From assembly GCA_958450365.1 (NCBI GenBank), contig CAUEEP010000881.1, positions 62,001-126,000 on the forward strand: a stretch of DNA of 64,000 nucleotides, in the 5' to 3' direction. Source of the stretch: Mesorhabditis belari (Eukaryota > Nematoda > Chromadorea > Rhabditida > Rhabditidae). A program made the position numbers and the translations under genes. Shown piece after piece: positions 1 to 11,993 of the stretch. The notes beneath the pieces were generated by a model. The model did no database searches, was not told the origin of the DNA, and saw nothing but the letters and a program-made list of their open reading frames with translations. Position 1 is the first letter of the stretch, and the number at the start of each line of letters is the position of its first letter.

Positions 1-656
1 AAAGATCAAAAACAAAACATTTTCATAAGATTTGAACATTATTTTATAGAAAAATAGTAGGCTTTTCTAATGAAGGAAACCGTAGGGCAATCGGCGAATC
101 TTTCATTTATAAACACTAGTAGAAAAAAATTGTCTAAAGACTGGGCCAACCTAATAGGTTCTTCATCTCTCTCATTTCCCCTACCATTAACCCATTGCCG
201 AACACGAAATGAGAAGGCGAAACCGTTTCGAGAGACATTTTGCGAGACAGCTCTCACGATGAGACTTTTCTCTCCGTTTAGACGATATGAGCAAGAATAG
301 AGATTATTCCAGGTGTTTAAGTCCACCGGATAAACAATTAAAGCTCTAAAGGTTCGTTTGATAAATTTGTTGTCAACCAAACAGCAACCGCCATTCACAA
401 TGGGGATTCAGTGGTGGTTTTCCGTTGATTGTGAATGGATATGGATCTTTGCAGATGACAATGTTCAAATCGGTGTAGTGCTAAATGGGGGAGAAGGATC
501 TCATTTTTGTGTCCCTCCTCAAATCACGCACTTCTTCTTGTCCATTCGGCACCTCGTTGCACACGCGAAAAGAGAAATCGACAAGGAAATCACAACCGAC
601 ACAACCGTTCACTTGAATAATCTAAAGTGTTGAGCATAATTACTCAATTATGATTC
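1..656. other. No supported gene
   Basis: Short open frames exist on both strands here (longest about 119 codons), but none shows a recognisable domain, splice structure or start context, and the two longest lie antisense to each other. A motif around 421-436 (ccgttgattgtgaatgg) recurs loosely near 16143, so part of this stretch is probably dispersed repeat. I see no gene. Confidence 0.4.
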
Positions 657-658
657 TA

Positions 659-1356
659 TTAGGTTGGTAAAAAGGAAATGAGCGTCGTGTTTGTTGATTT
701 GTATTTTATTCACAGTAAAAGATTTTTCTAAATAGTTTATTCTATTGGAAAGAGCATGTTCTTGCGCATCGTTTGATATATAATTTGTTTATGTTTACTT
801 TGTTTTTTGTACAAGAAAGAGTGTTTAGAAAATGTCGAACCAAAAATTTTGCTTGCGGGCCTGCTTGTGGTATGAATTTAAGCAAGGCAAATCGGCTGCT
901 GAAGCTCATCGCGCCCTACCTCAAGTGTTTGACGAAGATGCTCTATCCGAAAGTCAGTGTAAACGATGGTTCCAGCGCTTCCGAGACGGCGACGAAAGCT
1001 TGGAAGACCAAAAACACGGGAGTCGACCTCAAATCATCGACAACGACGCATCGAAGGAAGCCATTGAGTCGGATCCACGCCAAACCACTGGCGACCTGGC
1101 AGAACAGTTCGGCTGCACTCATGTCACCAATCAATGCACCACTCCTTGGCCGAGAAAAAGTTCAAGACCGGCGACGAGGTCCAACTTCTTCGAGTCGCAG
1201 CCGGTCGAGTTCTTCAAGAAGGGCATCCATTCTCTGCGTGAACGTTGGCGACATTGATGCAGATGGCAAATACCTTTTGGATTAATGTATTGTTATCTTG
1301 TTTTTATAATAAAATTAGCTTTAACGAAAACGCGCTTTTCTTTTTTACCAATCTAA
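659..1356 (+). mobile_element. Internally deleted mariner element
   Basis: The ends are inverted repeats (ttaggttggtaaaa at 659 and its near complement ending at 1356), and TA lies on both sides (657-658 and 1357-1358), the target duplication of Tc1/mariner elements. At 698 bp it is about half the usual 1.25-1.3 kb. It shares ends and coding sequence with the 52626-53635 copy, so both belong to one family with different internal deletions. Confidence 0.9.
832..1254 (+). pseudogene. Mariner transposase, internally deleted
   Basis: The reading frame opens with the mariner N-terminal helix-turn-helix region (YEFKQGKSAAEAHRALPQ, then WFQRFRDGDESLED). It jumps after the second HTH (FGCTHVT) into sequence that lies near the C-terminus in the 52626 copy, where the frame is again lost and regained (FFKKGIHSLRERW). 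The D,D34D catalytic core is missing, so it cannot transpose by itself. It may still be mobilised through its terminal repeats if a related active transposase exists. Confidence 0.88.
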
Positions 1357-1556
1357 TAATTTAGAGATTAAAACTGAACGTAGGAAACAACTTGAATTAG
1401 ACATAAAAATAAGCTCCAGTTAAAGAGTTATATAAGAAAGCCGTGCTCAGCTAGTGATTGAGGAAAACCTTTTTTGATTCTCTCTAATGATTTACCTTCC
1501 ATTTCTCCAAATTAACTCCATGCAAAGCATAAGATGGAAATTGAGGGGTTAAATTG

Positions 1557-2290
1557 AAAACCGTTATTAACGATTGTGTGGCAGTTATGTAGAAGAGAAA
1601 GAATAAGGAGAAAATAGGCATCGTTTAAAAAGTCGAACCGATATGATTTTCTCTGCTATTTATGCTGGGACGAGTCTTTTTTTTGAGAAAAGAAACCCTG
1701 GTATGCTTTGTGACTTTGAGAGTGAAAAAACCCGTAAAAGTTCTTAAGTGCTAGATCAGAATCGATAAACGTCTACCCAAGGAAAGGAATTACATGAGAA
1801 ATCGACGGGGAAAGGAGCATTATCTTTATGATAACAGGAAAAATGCCTAAAAAAGATAGGTGAATAGAAAAGAAAATTCATTTTCAGTTCTCTTCCGGTA
1901 CATCAAAAAACTAAAGAGATGATAGTTTTAAATAAAGGTTAGAGATTTTCACAGCATCATGATAGCTTTTTGTATTTAGTTGCAATTTTGTTCAGCCCTG
2001 TCGGCTCTCTGTCAAATATTTTCCTAATTTACTGGTAATTGGTTATAAAATCATTTCTTTTTCAAAGCTTTGCGCAAAAAAGTTCTAAAAAAAAATTTCA
2101 AAAATGTTCCCAAAAGCGGTATGACCTTGAGAATGTAATTATGATTTCAAGACCAAATACTTAGTTTTACGTGTCATTATAAAAACCGTAAACTACTCTG
2201 AAGTTGTTGGAGTTTGAGAATATCAGAAGCAAAGTACAAACAAATAATGTGGTAGGTGAAAGGGAAAAAGGGAAGGCTTTCATTTTCCCA
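1557..2290. repeat. Dispersed repeat, copy 1
   Basis: This roughly 0.73-kb sequence recurs in inverted orientation at 42325-42995, continuing at 50665-50775 (the BEL/Pao element inserted into that copy). Part of it recurs in direct orientation at 4390-4660. No coding potential or terminal repeats were recognised, so it is an unclassified dispersed repeat, possibly a non-autonomous transposon. Confidence 0.8.
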
Positions 2291-2750
2291 AAAGCAAATG
2301 TAAAAGCACAACTGGGGGTCTATCCCAAAACAGCGCCAATGCAAAAACGCCCCAAACAGCGACGAGCAAAAAAAAATATTTTCTAGATTTTTGCTTTTGC
2401 TTTTCCTTTGCGGTTTTTAACTTTTTCTGTCCACTTTTGTGTTTTTAAGGTAAAAAAAGGCGGAGAATCCGATTTTTTTAAGATTTACGCATAGAAATCT
2501 GCGATAGCGTTTATTAAAGTGATTTTAACCAAAAATAACAAATCTTTTTCCTTTTACGGCCTGTTTTTTAACATTTTCACTAACTTTTTATTTTTGTAGA
2601 TAACAAAGCAATCTGACTGAACGAGACGTTGCTGCTTACTCATCATCGTCGTCTTATCATCACGGACCGTCGTCGGTTTCGTGAAACCGACGACCGACGT
2701 GTTTGTTAACATAGTTTTACGGTTTGTTAGTTATTAATTTATTTTTCTAG

Positions 2751-3500
2751 GCAGAATGACAAGCCAAAAAGGACGCTCACTGATTTACGACTCAGATAGA
2801 TTCGAATATTGAAAGGACAAAGCACTTAAATGCGGTATACTTTTGAGTTATAGGTAAGGGAAGTATGATTTGTCTTGTAATACCCAGTTCTGTTTCTTTT
2901 TAGGTGTTCAAAGGCGAAATGTTACGGCCGAGCCCATCAAAACAAAGCAACCGGCATTCTTACGGTCACGAAAAATCACGACCACTTGCCACCAGAAAGC
3001 AAAAAACAGGTAGATGATCAAGACATTGTTGTTTGTGTAATAAATGCGTTTTTAGGTTCGAATTGTGTTCGAAGATGTTAAACACCAAGCAAAGATGGGT
3101 GTCCTCGTCAAAGAAATTGTACGGCAGACGATAACAAACAGTCCACCCGACGTAACACGCCTACTCAATGTTTCCGGTTTTCAATAATGGCGAGGAGACA
3201 GCGAGTAATTTCTGGCGGAAAAATGTGGCTAAGTCCGATCGATGATGGAAAATTTCGCACGCTTTTTAAATGATTTATATAGAAATTAAAATAAAGGTAC
3301 AAGGTTTCTACGTTTCGACACTGGCGATGCGTACACATCTTGGAAAGAAAAAGCAATGAAAGTCTTCTGGACCGATTGGGGAAAACAACAATTATTGCAG
3401 GTTAGCTATCTATTTGTAAATTTTTTTTGTTGTACTTTAGAATGCCACTTGGTCCTGCGACGGGACATTTGCTTCCGCGCCTGCAGGATTTTATTTTATT
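2751..3500 (+). pseudogene. FLYWCH / MULE-type transposase remnant
   Basis: An exon from 2751 to 2853 starts MTSQKGRSLIYDSD and is joined by a GT-AG intron to 2904-3009, giving CSKARCYGRAH then NHDH. This is the Cys/His layout of a FLYWCH zinc finger. Exons at about 3056-3177 and 3302-3400 continue, and 3441 onward reads NATWSCDGTFASAP, resembling the DGTF motif of Mutator-like (MULE) transposases. FLYWCH fingers occur both in MULEs and in domesticated nematode DNA-binding genes. An in-frame TGA at 2810-2812 inside the finger and frame losses after 3177 mark it as decayed. No MULE terminal repeats were found. Confidence 0.72.
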
Positions 3501-3694
3501 ATTTTATTTTATTTTTATGCATCGTTTAATTGTTATCGTTTATTGTTATTGGTCATGTTCTTTTAAATAAATTATCAAAATTCAAAGCTGCTAATAAAAA
3601 AATGAATTGTACATTGTGCAAGAAAAAAAAATTTCATGTAATTGATAAGTTCATTTTTTTTCTTGTGTCTATAAACCGACAAGTAGCACAAATT

Positions 3695-3866
3695 CTGCTT
3701 CTCGAGGTCGAGGAAGAGGAAGAGGAAGAGGAAGAGGACGACCTCCTCGGACTCTCCACCTCCACCACTGCCAGCATCAATCCAGGGTTGTCAATCCAAC
3801 AAGGTTGTCACCTGAGCGGTTGGAAGAGCCTGTTGTCATCTTGGGGGGAGGTCTTATGCGCTATTT
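3695..3866 (+). pseudogene. Arg-Gly repeat / AT-hook-like coding remnant
   Basis: In one frame the purine tract at about 3701-3760 encodes alternating Arg-Gly ending RGRGRPPRT, which looks like an RGG-type or AT-hook DNA/RNA-binding tail; the alternative frame gives poly-Glu. It follows the FLYWCH/MULE remnant on the same strand, so it may be the C-terminal tail of that protein. This link is inferred from position and basic composition only. Confidence 0.4.
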
Positions 3867-3944
3867 AATAGAAATAGAAAAGACATACCGTGCGTTGCGT
3901 ACAGCTTGATGTTCTTGGTGACGTGATATATATCAGACCTGATT

Positions 3945-4045
3945 TTCTGATACCTTATCCTCAATGTAATAAGCAAACGAAATGTCAATGATGATCGGAC
4001 AATTCGAAGCATTTGCACATTTCCTCTCCACACAAATTGGCTCTT
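3945..4045. repeat. Dispersed repeat, second copy at 16215-16312
   Basis: About 100 bp here (ctgataccttatcctcaatg through cacacaaattggcttc) recurs almost unchanged in direct orientation at 16215-16312. No protein or terminal repeat is evident. Confidence 0.7.
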
Positions 4046-4137
4046 CACACCTCACTTTTTGTGAGTATCAAAAAACGTTTCATTGTGGCGACTCTGAAGT
4101 TGACAAATCTTCTCTTCACCGAGCGTTGTGTCATTTA

Positions 4138-4291
4138 GGTGGATGGAGGATTGGCCTATTTGATGAATTCGATCCTCATTTATGCAATTCTCTTTCACAG
4201 TCGTAAGGATATGGGTAATTATCGCTATTTGATGCTATCTTTTGCCGTTTTTAATCTCTTCTATCCCACAGTTCATTTAGTTGTGATGCCG
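4138..4291 (+). pseudogene. Serpentine chemoreceptor exon (TM1-TM2 remnant)
   Basis: One exon bounded by a tttag acceptor and a gtggg donor encodes a hydrophobic helix (GGLAYLMNSILIYAILF), a short loop with KDMGNYRYLM and a second helix ending VHLVVMP. This is the TM1-loop-TM2 signature of nematode Str/Srd-type 7TM chemoreceptors, where a G-Y-R-L motif sits before TM2. No other receptor exons follow; a dispersed repeat begins about 100 bp downstream. It is probably the surviving 5' exon of a disrupted receptor gene. Confidence 0.72.
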
Positions 4292-4389
4292 GTGGGTTCT
4301 TTTGAAATTGGTAGCCGTTTTAAAAGTAAAATTTATGATTTTTACAAAGACTAGGGCTTACACTTAAACAATGAAACTCAAGAAATGTA

Positions 4390-4660
4390 CGTCCAACGTC
4401 GAACCGATGTGATTTTCTCTGCTATTTATGCTGGGACGGCTCTTTTTTTGAGAAAAGAAACCCTGGTATGCTTTGTGACTTTGAGAGTGAAAAAACCCGT
4501 GAAAGTTCTTAAGTGCTAGATCAGAATTGATAAACGTCTACACAAGGAAGGGAATTAAATGATAAAACGAAGGGAAAAGGAGCATTATTTTTATGATAAC
4601 AGGAAAAATGCCTAAAAAAGATAGGTGAATAGAAAAGAAAATTCATTTTGAAGTTTAAAA
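4390..4660. repeat. Partial copy of the 1.6-2.3 kb dispersed repeat
   Basis: The stretch from gtcgaaccgatgtgattttc through gaaaattcattttgaag closely matches 1630-1890 in the same orientation. Its flanks carry a short local duplication (aaaagtaaaatttatgatttttacaaagactagg, near 4322 and 4660). Confidence 0.8.
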
Positions 4661-4914
4661 GTAAAATTTATTATTTTTTCAAAGACTAGGGTTTACACTT
4701 AAACAATGAAACTCAAGAAATGTATATTAGGTTGAAGGAATAGTAATGTAGATTAAAAAAAAGTTTTTCTCGAAGTTAATACTAACTCAAATTAGACTTG
4801 TAACGAAAACATCTGTTGGCGTTGACGATTTAAGGTTTTTCTCAGCACCAATCCTTCAATTTTGACTATTTTAATTATCATTCGATGCAGAACAAAATTG
4901 CGTGTCGATTGATA

Positions 4915-5240
4915 CCATTGATTCATTCACCTTTCCCAACTGTTCACTGTATTTGATTGCATTAACGGCCGTCTTGCTATCCAGCAACTCCCAGTACACC
5001 ATTCCCTCCATATCCCAGAAAACCCAGAGCATAAACTTCTTCTGGTGCAAATCGGGCTTGGGGTCACTTTCGGGTTTCTCGAGAATTCGAGCTATTCGGT
5101 AGTTCCCAGAGAATGTTTAAACTCTTATAAATTTGTTGGCAAATTATTATATAAAAAATCTTTAGTGATCAAATTTCACGGAAACTTGTCAGCATGAGCA
5201 ATCACTCCCAGTAACCACTCATAGTTAACGATCGAGGCAA
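4915..5240 (-). mobile_element. Truncated mariner fragment
   Basis: Positions about 4915-5090 match the transposase region of the 18257-19496 mariner (18660-18830 there), antisense here. The downstream part, about 5098-5240, recurs inverted at 41280-41430. No terminal repeats remain, so it is a dead fragment. Confidence 0.75.
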
Positions 5241-5265
5241 AAACGAGACAAGGTCTGGATATCTA

Positions 5266-6508
5266 TTAGCTTGGCAAATATGAAAGGTTATTTTTTCTGA
5301 TCATTTTTAACATAACAGAAAAATTTATTTAAACACTTTCAAAATCAAATGTATTCACCAGAACCATTAATAACTTCTTTCCAACGTTGTCCCAAATCAC
5401 GAATACCGTCCTCGTAAAATTGAAGATTTTTAGAGGTAAAATAGTTGGCAACCCAATTTTCGATGTTCTGCTTTTGTTTGGACTGCTGTCCAGAAACTGC
5501 TTGTTTCATTGACCGAAAGAGATCGTAATCCGATGGGGCTAGATCAGGGCTGTATGGTGGGTGTGGAAGAAGTTTCCAGCTCAACTTATCGATTTGTTCG
5601 TGGACGATCTTTGAAATGTGAGGCCTAGCATTGTCGTGAAGAAATCTGACCTTCGATGGTTCGATCCTCTTTTTCCTCAGTGCTGGATCGACTCGACCCA
5701 TTTGTTCTGCATAAAGTCTTCCGTCAACAGTGTCTCCTTTATCTAATATTTCAAAATGAGCCAATCCCTTAGCATTCCACCACACACAAAGCATAACTTT
5801 TTCGGAGGCTTCGGGATAGGATGAGAGGTCTGCTTCCAACTCAGCCACTGTCCATAGAGCTGAATATTTTCATACGAAAGCCAAGTCTCATCAGATGTCA
5901 AAAAATACTTCCAAAAGTCACGATGGCTAGCTTTACGTCGAAGAACAGAGCTCAACGTGACTCGTGTGACTTTGTGGGCATCAGTGAGGTCGTGGGGGAG
6001 CCATTTCCCGCTTCGATATGATTTCCCAAGAACGTGTAAATGGTAACATGAGTGCATCCGAGCTTTTCTGCTAATTTTCTAAACGTTTGCAATGGGTCCA
6101 AGTCGACCTCGTTCAGTAACAGCTGATCGTCCAAAGTAATCGGCGGCTTTCCATGTGGTGCATCTTCCAATGACTCGTTTCCCGTTTGGAAGCGATCGTA
6201 CCAAACACAACATTGTTTGTAAGTAAGAGCAGCTTCTCCAAAAACAGTACAAATGTTCTGATGGCATTCCGTAGCTTTCTTGTTTAACTTGAATTCAAAG
6301 AAAATGGCGGCCCTGATTTTAAATTTTTGGTTATTCATCTTTGCCGAGCTGAAACAATACAAATATTGTTCAAAACAAAAAGTTTTTGCAAAAAAAACAT
6401 GAGCACATTTTGACATATTATTGAGAAAAATCCTAGACAGCGAATGTTCCTCGTAACGACAGGGCAATATTTTTTGTAAAAAATAACCTTTCATATTTGC
6501 CAAGCTAA
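5266..6508 (-). mobile_element. Mariner element with frameshifted transposase
   Basis: The element is 1,243 bp, the usual mariner size, with terminal inverted repeats (ttagcttggcaaatatgaaa at 5266 and its complement ending at 6508) and TA on both sides (5264-5265, 6509-6510). Its end sequence differs from the other mariners in the window, so it is a separate family. Confidence 0.92.
5345..6337 (-). pseudogene. Mariner transposase, at least two frameshifts
   Basis: Reading minus-strand, the N-terminal HTH region (MNNQKFKIRAAIFFEF, then WYDRFQTGNESLED) occupies one frame, the central part with the first catalytic Asp (TSDETW) a second, and the C-terminal half with FLHDNARPH and SPDLAPSDY a third. 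All three D,D34D residues are present, but the frame is broken near 6000-6060 and near 5780-5850. It is therefore inactive as it stands, though fairly young judging by its intact ends. Confidence 0.88.
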
Positions 6509-6880
6509 TAATTGGGGCAACTTGTGCCGCAGCCGTGACAACAATATTTCCAGGATAAGTCTCAGTGCCCTCGATAAATTTTTGGGCTGACCAACAAATG
6601 TTCATCACGAAATCATCCGGAATCCAAAGAGAATAGCATTGGACAACGATTGCAGAACGTCCATCGAACTCTTCGGGATCCCATACAAGACGAACATCCT
6701 GCCAAACGAGATCCATTACCATGTATGCTCTCAACACTTGACTGCTTGCATCCTAGATTTTAAGAGTTCAAGTCTAAATCTCTTACTCTCAGTTTTGAAA
6801 GCGAAGACTTTTGGGCTCTTTTTTCAAGACTATTGAAGAACCAAAACTTAGGATTCTTATATGCCAACCCACCAGGTCGA

Positions 6881-7164
6881 TAATGTAGAGCAACTGTAGT
6901 GTGACAGTCATCATTAGCCGTTGTTCCACTGAAATTTTGTAAAAACAAATCAAAATTTGTTTAACCTATCGAATTTTCTGTCAAATCTTCGTTTATTGGA
7001 GCTAAATCCTTGAAATAATTTCGATTCTGAAACAATTCAATGTTTAACCGATTAGCTGCATTCAGAGTTGTTGAGTAACTGGCTAAAAAGTACTTAGTTA
7101 TGTATTGATTTGTGGAATGGCGCAATAACCATCAATCAATACAGTTGCTCTACATTATCGAACT
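6881..7164. repeat. MITE at the outer end of the left duplication arm
   Basis: Imperfect terminal inverted repeats of about 21 bp (cgataatgtagagcaactgt near 6883 and its complement ending near 7161) enclose about 240 bp without coding potential. The same MITE lies inverted at 60786-61069. Homology between the two arms ends at the outer terminus of this element in both copies. Confidence 0.8.
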
Positions 7165-7910
7165 GGTAAGTTTTCAAAATACTCAATATTCAATGCTATA
7201 TAAAGAAAAAAAACTTCACGATGGATCTTTCAATATCGAAATTGGGACTGTGCGGAATCCTTGTTTGTGACTTCAAAATTGGGCCAAATTTTCCAGAGCT
7301 CACACGATTTATGCTTTGAAACGAGCCGAACGAAAGGTCCGTCTACAACAAGCGACGCCAGTGGGATCTGCTTAACTCTTTCTATATCTATAACTTTATA
7401 GCTGCTTAGTATAAAAATCTTTTATGCACGTTTAGTTGCGAACTTTTATTCAATTAAACAAAATCCATCAAAAGCTTAAACGGTATTGAGAAGAGATTTA
7501 GATAACATTGATAACAACTTCAATAACATTAGTTTAGGTAACAACTTCAATAACATTAAGTAAACAAAATAATGATCACTTTTTGTGAAATATATGACCT
7601 ATCCACTATGTAAAATCACGAAATGGATGACTTTAGTTTTGTTTGTGAATTTGATATAAGTGTTTTGAACACTTAAGTGAATAAAAAACCAACACAATAT
7701 TTAACAAAAAACAAAATATTTTAAAAACTTGAAAAACGATTAGTCAGTCAAAGAAAACTCGATGAGGTTAGATTAACAAATCACAAAGATTTTGATGTAT
7801 CAATGTTATTTTAATGGTTGATGAAGATCGACAAATTTATTCAGGAGAAGAGCATTCAGTCATCGTAGAGGATCGGCTGAAAATAATGATTTGAATAATC
7901 ATTTCACCGT
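7165..7910. other. Intergenic, no gene seen
   Basis: AT-rich sequence with a small local duplication near 7500-7560 (ataacaacttcaataacatta twice). It is matched by the inverted right arm at about 60024-60785. No open frame or splice pattern suggests a gene. Confidence 0.5.
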
Positions 7911-10900
7911 CTAGCTAGAAAACGCCCGATTTGTGTCACTCATTCTGAAACTCACATTTCCATGTGGGACTCCTTTGATGACTTTATCACAGAAGAGAAG
8001 ATGTCCTTTACATCCATCTTCCACGCACAACGCCTTCTTCCAATCCTAAACCATTCAACTTTTCTGTGCCCATTGTATTTCCTCCACTCACCTTTCTTTT
8101 TCTTCCATCCAGACTCGGGATTTGTTCTTTGAGAGCCTTGACAAAACATTGCTCATGAGCGAAGAATTTGGGGACTGTGTGATTGCATTCAAGCTGTAAA
8201 ATTTGAGTTGAGTATTCTTTTATAATCAAATACCCAAAAAGAATTCTCGAGTTCATAAGTGAATTCTTTTCCACAAGTGACACATCGTTTCTGGGTGAGC
8301 TCTGGTTGTGGGATTGGTTGTGTGGGTGGAGGTGATGGGGCTTCGGGAAGAGGCGCGGGGGTCCACGGGGTAAAGCGTAATCTGAACAATTGAGTTAAGA
8401 GCATCTTTATTGCATGGTTCTTGAAAATTTTTATTTTGTATAAAATTATAAAATTTTTAAAATTTTTAAAAATAACGTTGTTAATGATCAATTTCTTTGT
8501 TTTGAGTTCCCTAATTCATCTCACTTTTGTCGATCCTTTTGTGGCGGTTTCGTGATTCGTTTCTTCTTGACTTCTTCTCTAAAAACAAGAAAAGTTATGT
8601 ATCATTGCTATAATTTGAATATTTAGTTCTTGTACTCACTCATCAGCTAAACTCGTTGTCGATGGCTTGATCTCGCCCACTTCAGCTCTAAAAAATAGAC
8701 GATTGATATAGAAAGCGGTTGCAGAGCTTTCATTTGTCTATCACTTAAATGCTGCTTACGCGAGCTCCCAGCAGATGATGATTGTAAAGAAGGGAGCAGA
8801 CACCGGCGAAATACTGTACTGACACATGTTCTCTGAAAGTTAAAATATAAAAATTGCAAAGTTTTAGGGTTTTACTAAACGAATACACACCTTGGAGTCG
8901 TTCGATAGCCATGCCAGCCGTCACAAATCGTCGATTCCAGTAAATAAAGTTTTCCGTGTTACTGGTAGCCTCCTTACATTTCAAAATGATATAATCGAGT
9001 AGATCCTTGCTCAAGACGTTTGTCAAATATTTAATGGCAACTAAAAAATTATTAAATATATTTTTTCGAACAAACCTTTGGCCGGCTGTTGAGAGTTCTT
9101 TCTCAATTCACCGATTCTCTTGATCACCTTCATATAGCGTTCATGTTTCGCACAATCGTCCCCCGAGCCACCGAGTTTCCCTCAAAATCGCCATGCTACG
9201 GCCCTCGGTGAGAAGATCGACGACAAAGTTGAGAACATATCGTTGTGGATCCTCTACCGCCCCTTTTGGCAGTTCCAACGTCGATTCCTTTCTGAAAAAA
9301 ACAATAATCATTATAGGCTTCACGCTGAATTTTTACTTTACAAAGGCTTTATCAATTTAAAATTCATTCCAATCACCTGTTCATCCAGAAGCAAAATTTC
9401 CAAACCAAGAAAACCATGGAGAAGCTGGTTAGCGAACGAAAAAAGAGCAGCTCGGAGGTACGAGATAGATCGGATAAAGCTGAAACAGGTTTTAAATCAG
9501 ACACGGTACTCATAATATACCTTCCGTTTTACTTCGATGTATAGCTTGGTGAACGCTTTCGAAACGATCAGTCCATAGAATGAAATGAGAGATGTCGCTG
9601 GTAAGTTCATCAATTCGTTGATAGAAAAGTTTGAGGAGAGTTTCGTCAAACAAATGAGCCAAATAACGGTGGATCTCCGAGCATGATACTTCACTGGGAG
9701 AAACTGGAAATGAAAAGAATTTTCAACATTTTTAGACTCTGATTACAACTAATGACTTTTAATTATGTCTGGCTCAGCTTCTTATCAGTAATAAAATGAC
9801 GAACGGAGAGTTTTGGGGAATTGATGTATGAACAATTGTGCCTCATCGTTTGTCCGTTTCCAGCGATCACAATCTGATTCCAATTCATTGGAGAGCTTCT
9901 TGTTCAGTTGCTTCAATGGTTCTTTTCCGAGAAAATCTTCCAAAAAGTTTGCGATTCCCATTCCCGAAGTGGCAAATTTTGATTCTGAAAATGTTTAATC
10001 AGTTTCTCTTTAAAAACTTTTGCATACCGGTCGTCAACTGCTCGCTTCTGATATAAAGGTAGCCTTTTGTGGACGTTGGTTGATAAGCTGGACCCCTGAA
10101 TGACGATAGTAATTTGTGTTCTCAAAAAGAAACTGAATGAAATGAATGAAAAATAAGCAAAAACTAAAAACCCACCAAGCTCGTCCCCTCTTGTTCTCGA
10201 TTTTCTCTCCACGTCTTGTCCTGTAAATTCAATATTTACGGCTAGCCCGCCCCCTTTTTTTCGATTACCTCATTTTTTCAAAAAGATCCCAACTAAAGCC
10301 AATAAGAGCGGTCATTACGAACACATCGAAGTGAAGATATGGATCATCTGATGGAGATTGTCCATCTTCTAAAGTTGATGAGTGTCATGTTAATTTGGGT
10401 AACTTCAAAAATTCAACAAAAGTTTAGCAAAACCAACTCTTCAAAGACCACAAATGTTCCACGGCCAGGTTAACCTCATCAAATCGACCACTCCAATAGT
10501 TGAACAAATTGACATCGCTGATCGTCTCCTCGTATTTATTCGTCAGGTATTGGGTGTCTGCTTGGCCAATTGCCTTGATCAGAAAGGCATGATATTGTGG
10601 CAGCTCGTTAACTAAAAAACTTCATTGATGTCAAAGAAACTATTCGCAATTTCTGATTTCTTTTGCTACAAGCTACAAGGCTCCGAAAGGTTTGTAAGCT
10701 CATTATTCCAAACCTTTAGCTCATCAAAAGTTGAAATTTTCGCAAGATTTTTCTGTTACCCGTAAAAACAATTGATAATACACTTTTTACATAAAATACC
10801 CCACTTGCCATCAGTCGCTCTTGCATTGACGAGCATCCTGTGTAGAGACGGGACGAATTGTTGGAATTCTCCGCATCAATCTTCCCACCAAGTCGTCGAT

Positions 10901-11075
10901 GAAGACTCGCGAATCGCTCCACCCCAAGCAGTTCCATCAAAAAATTCTTGATGAACTTTCCGCATTCATCGAAATTCATTTTCTCTAAAAATTTTCAGAT
11001 AACAAAACGCCTCGAAATCAGCTTACCGATGTATGACCACAAGGGGTTGGCTTGTAGAAAGTTAGTGGAGAACAT
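7911..11075 (-). CDS. Multi-exon RING-like protein, left-arm copy
   Basis: I do not recognise the family. About 17 short exons can be followed on the minus strand, from an ATG at 11073-11075 (MFSTN) to a stop at 7911-7913. The C-terminal exons encode a Pro-rich stretch, then CVTCGKEF, then LECNHTVPKFFAHEQC and, after a 51-nt intron, CVEDGCKGH: a C-x2-C, C-x-H, H-x2-C, C-x4-C arrangement like a divergent RING finger, suggesting (by inference) an E3 ligase-type role. The body is helical and lacks a signal peptide. The middle exons near 9500-9700 do not join cleanly in frame, so the model is uncertain there. The second copy is at 56919-60023. Confidence 0.6.
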
Positions 11076-11599
11076 TTCTGAAGTGAAGCTTTGAGATTTG
11101 AATAAAAAAAGCAACATGTTACTGTTTGAAACATCCAAATTCTGGGTCGAAACCTTACCCAAACTGCTAAATCTTTTAACCCAGAAACACTAATCTCAAA
11201 TGATTTGCCAAAACGAAAGGGAGACGATTCGCGGCTGGGTTAGATTGACTGACATTTATAGAGAAGAGATGTTTAGATTTTAATAACTTTATCGGTGATA
11301 TGAAAGACGCGGGTTTGAAGAACAATAAAGTGGAAAGAACCGAGAAAAGTACAAAACTTTAGAACTTGAACAATTCTAAGAAGGGAACAGGGAGGAGGGA
11401 TGAAAACAATAAGGGAAGGGAAATTTTAACAATAAACAACATTTACCAAAAACGAAGATGATACTTCAAACTTCAAAAGAATTATTGAAGGGACCCAAAT
11501 TCGTTTTATAGGGGGAAAAGGGAGACGCCGACCCGAGCACGGTAGCTTAGGCGTATTTTAGAATTTTAGGGTGGAAAGTTATCAACCCGTACTAGACAT

Positions 11600-11784
11600 G
11601 GGAAAATTCCAACCGAAACCTAATTCCACCTTCGTTTTCTCAGCCGTCTCTTGGTCGATTGTTCTGAAATTTTGTTTACAAACAGAGAATGCTAATTTCT
11701 ATTTGTAAACAAAATTTCAGAACAATCGACCAAGAGACGGCTGAGAAAACGAAGGTGGAATTAGGTTTCGGTTGGAATTTTCCC
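11600..11784. repeat. Near-perfect hairpin element, left arm only
   Basis: About 83 bp from gggaaaattccaaccgaaac is followed, after a spacer of about 19 bp (cagagaatgctaatttcta), by its reverse complement ending at 11784. The right arm lacks it (near 56390), so it inserted after the duplication or was lost there. Its size and symmetry suggest a foldback MITE. Confidence 0.88.
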
Positions 11785-11813
11785 ATCAATAACCCGTACT
11801 CGACCTTAGAGAT

Positions 11814-11993
11814 GGGCGCTACAAACTACGAAGTCAGACTACAAACCCTTGTAGAAACGTGTAGAATGAATATTTGTGGTGTCATTCGAAGGCCTAAAGT
11901 TGGCCCAATTTTTTGGTAAAAACGTTTTCAAAAATATCCATTCTGCGCGTTTCTACAAGGGTTTGTAGTCTGACTTTGTAGTTTGTAGCGCCC
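11814..11993. repeat. MITE with 45-50 bp inverted ends
   Basis: The ends gggcgctacaaactacgaag and cttt-gtagtttgtagcgccc are inverted repeats extending to tagaaacg on both sides. It sits immediately beside the hairpin element. A related but rearranged copy occurs in the right arm at about 56150-56340, so this one probably predates the duplication. Confidence 0.8.

Noticed and set aside
3698..3868. Poly-Glu acidic protein frame
   Set aside because: The same tract read one base over gives an Arg-Gly repeat that fits the preceding FLYWCH/MULE remnant better; the poly-Glu frame has no supporting exons.
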